Source of the DNA: Sepioteuthis lessoniana
Lineage: Eukaryota; Mollusca; Cephalopoda; Myopsida; Loliginidae
Direction of reading: 5' to 3'
Length of the DNA: 64,000 bases
NCBI GenBank assembly: GCA_963585895.1
Contig: OY757915.1
Coordinates: 95,715,184 to 95,779,183, forward strand
Made by a program: the position numbers and the translations under genes
The notes under the pieces: generated by a model
Told to the model about the DNA's origin: nothing
The model's input: the letters and a program-made list of their open reading frames with translations, nothing else
Databases searched by the model: none
Part shown: positions 61,501 to 64,000 of the stretch, in pieces
How positions within the stretch are numbered: the first letter of the stretch is position 1
Layout: the number at the start of each line of letters is the position of its first letter

Positions 61501-61934
61501 TTCTAAAAGGACCTCATTTCTAAACATGTTACTACTACTTGCTATACCTAGCAAATTCAGAAAAAATTTAATTGAGCAAAGTTTTAAAAAAATATCTTAA
61601 CATTAAAATTTAATATGTCAGTTAAGTAGAGAAATAGAAAACGACATTTTATGTTGAACAGTGCTGTCCAAAAAGTGGCTTATGTGTTACATACAGTTTG
61701 CAAAACAATAATGTGCTGTCTATGACCAAAACCAATTCCAAATGAGATCATTTAGTTATAAGAAATATAAAGTAAAAAATATCATAAAAATGTTTGACTG
61801 ATGAACATTTACATGAGTTTGTGAAACCAGTCAGAAATTCAAGATATTGCAGCTGCTATTCAAAGCCCAGCATCTCATTGTAGTTCTAATAAAAATTTCA
61901 CATTGTACAATCACTTTCTTTTCATGCTACACTT

Positions 61935-62190
61935 AGTGTAACAAGGAAATGAAATCAGAAACTCAAATTCAAATCCTGGATGAAGCTGTCTGTATTTCAC
62001 TTTTACACTTATGCTCTTGAGAAATGCATAAATTCATCACTTCTCCTTCTAAATATGGGTAAATAGTAGGGCAGACTGGGTTCTCTTGAAGATAGAAAAC
62101 TCTGAATCAAAACTAGCTGTTTTCTACTGAAAAATTGGCATTATGTCAAATCCTGCTCATGGCAAAGGGGTTAGGTAAATACATACATTA
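61935..62190 (+). repeat. SINE D copy
   Basis: AATTCAAATCCTGGATGAAG (B box), CTCTTGAGAAATGCATAAAT, ATATGGGTAAATAGTAGGGC, and the end GGCAAAGGGGTTAGGTAAATA. Confidence 0.75.
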
Positions 62191-62514
62191 TTCCTTTGTA
62201 TGTAACCCATTTTACAACAATAATAAAATAAGAACAAGATGGTTCCTTTTAGTTGTATAACAAGAGATTGAAAAAGTAAACAAAATTTTTTTTATCACTT
62301 AGAATATTCGGACTATTATCTTCATTGTTATACTCACAATATTTCAGCTGATGTGTCCTTTGGCCTTCTTCAGGAGTTTCATATCTAACTTGGGAGTCTA
62401 CACAAAACCTCAAACTGAACCCTTTATTGGGGGCGGAGGAGTAGATTGTTTTTAATTCTGTTAACTATGATCAGGTACAATTGTAAAGCTATAGTAAGCA
62501 TTCCTTGTTATTTA

Positions 62515-62610
62515 ACTGTAATTGGGATTGAACCAGCAATCTCCAGAAGATTTCACTCAAAAGCACTTTTCAAACAAATGCCTATACCACAGCACCAGGT
62601 GTCCTGCTGG
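62515..62610 (-). repeat. tRNA-like sequence, isolated
   Basis: Reverse complement has GGTGCTGTGGTATAGGCATT and GCTGGTTCAATCCC (consensus B box). A-to-B spacing is slightly long. Probably a SINE head from a family not otherwise seen here. Confidence 0.4.
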
Positions 62611-62754
62611 AAAATTAAGAGTGAATTTTGGGGACTTTTAAACCTAATGTCTCCATCAAACTATGAGATACGATGTACTACTATCATACAATGCGACAAA
62701 CACATAAACAGTAGCGGCCATAAGTTAAAAAATGGAACAACAAATATTTAAATG

Positions 62755-64000
62755 AGTTTTACTTGAAAAAATTTGCATGTACATTTATGAAATATTCATA
62801 AAATATACTTGGAATGTATATGCATATATTACATATAAAGTTTTCTAAATTTTCTTTTACAGTAAATTAATAGTCCACTGAAAAAATAGAAATATACATT
62901 TTGCCCTGGTCAAAAGTTTTTTACCTTAACTCATATCACAGTGTTTTTTTTTATGAAGACAATGATTTGAAAATTCTAAGTGATAAAAATTATCAAGCTT
63001 CATTTCAGAAATTTAGCCAAAGAAAACAAAATCGTATCCTCCAAATAATTATCCTAAACTGAACTTAACTAATACTGAAACTGTACCAAATAGGCTGCAA
63101 ACAATTGGACAATTCTCCTGAAGAATCTCAAAAGAAAAATAGGATTATTTTTATGATTCTATTTTTCATAACTTTGTATTAATAAAAAATACCTGTTATT
63201 ATGATTCATAAATGGAGGTCTTAAGAGATTTAATTAATAAAAATAAAAATACAAACTGAAAGAAATGATTCCTAGATGTATTTTTTTTTTTTTAGAATAA
63301 TCTGCAGAAAATCTGGTAAAATACTGATATTATAAACATATTTTCATGGATAAACTCAAAAAATTTTTTAACAGAAATTTGAAATTTGCTAACATTTGTA
63401 CAAAGAGAAATAACAAAGTTGATTTTTATACTGAAGTTAAAAAAAAACAAATTTGATCTAAAATTTTGTAAAAAGCACTAAATGAACACAAGTTACACAA
63501 ATGCTTTACATCATTATTTGAAAAAAAATATATTGACTTTTATAAAATTTAATACAGAACAGAGTTAACAAAAAAAAAAAAAAAAAAAAAAAAAAAGAGA
63601 GAGGGAGAAAGTATCCAAAAATTATTCTGCATGAGTAAACATTTACTACCATTAGAATTTTTGTACATGAAATACCTTAACAATCTACTGATATACAAGA
63701 TACAATGCGATTTATTTGTTAAGCAACTTGGTTTCACAACAGAGTAATAAAAAAATTGTTGTTATACTAATATGAAGCATGACTCAACCTATATTAAATA
63801 AATGTAAATTATATATAAGTTTTTTCTTCCAAAAAAATTAAAAACTAAAAAAAAAAAATCCCAATGATTTTTTCACAGGAAATATTTAAATAGTCTACAC
63901 TACTTAAATCTCTTTCTTTTGCTCTTTTACTTTCTTTTTTTTTTCTTCATCCATTATAACTTTCTATATTTCAGTTACTTGGGATTTTTTTTTCAATATC
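62755..64000. other. No element recognised
   Basis: AT-rich, with poly-A at about 63568-63596. The short frame on the minus strand near 63950 (MDEEKKKKVKEQ) is low complexity. Confidence 0.5.

Noticed and set aside
63925-63960. Lysine-rich minus frame MDEEKKKKVKEQ as possible exon 1
   Set aside because: Low-complexity translation of a T-rich run; ends in a stop without a plausible donor.

Overview
AT-rich metazoan nuclear DNA, almost certainly from an invertebrate. It has long introns, a dense load of SINE-like and other dispersed repeats, solo LTRs, Tc1-type remnants and many A/T or AT microsatellites. No bacterial operon, phage or CRISPR structure is present. I cannot name the species.

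One real protein-coding gene is supported. It lies on the minus strand and is an orthologue of NSMAF/FAN (factor associated with neutral sphingomyelinase activation). I traced 24 coding exons from 51064 down to 1885, all with AG acceptors and GT donors. They encode about 709 residues: the N-terminal region, the GRAM domain, the complete BEACH domain and the start of the WD40 propeller. Exon 1 (start codon) was not found to the right of 51064, and the last WD repeats lie off the left edge, so the gene is partial at both ends.

The introns are filled with mobile DNA. (1) Family A is a dispersed retroposon made of a unique 5' block, an internal array of roughly 50-60 bp units and a 3' hairpin tail. 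Two copies are inserted inside other repeats with clear 14-16 bp target duplications. (2) Three tRNA-derived SINE families are present: B, C and D. C shares its 3' hairpin tail with A, and C and D share a middle segment. (3) There are three candidate solo LTRs, near 32.5-33.2, 39.4-39.8 and 53.1-53.5 kb. (4) There is a degenerate Tc1-like transposon at 21.3-22.4 kb and a Tc1 N-terminal scrap at 35 kb. (5) LINE remnants include one with a REL-type endonuclease region at 46.7-47.3 kb. (6) Other features are a 28-bp minisatellite at 32.3-32.5 kb, a long hairpin at 19.2-19.5 kb and several smaller diverged repeat pairs.

The 13 kb right of the last recognised exon (51065-64000) is upstream or first-intron sequence of the same gene. 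It holds an LTR, SINEs and old transposon pseudogenes, with no second gene that I can support.
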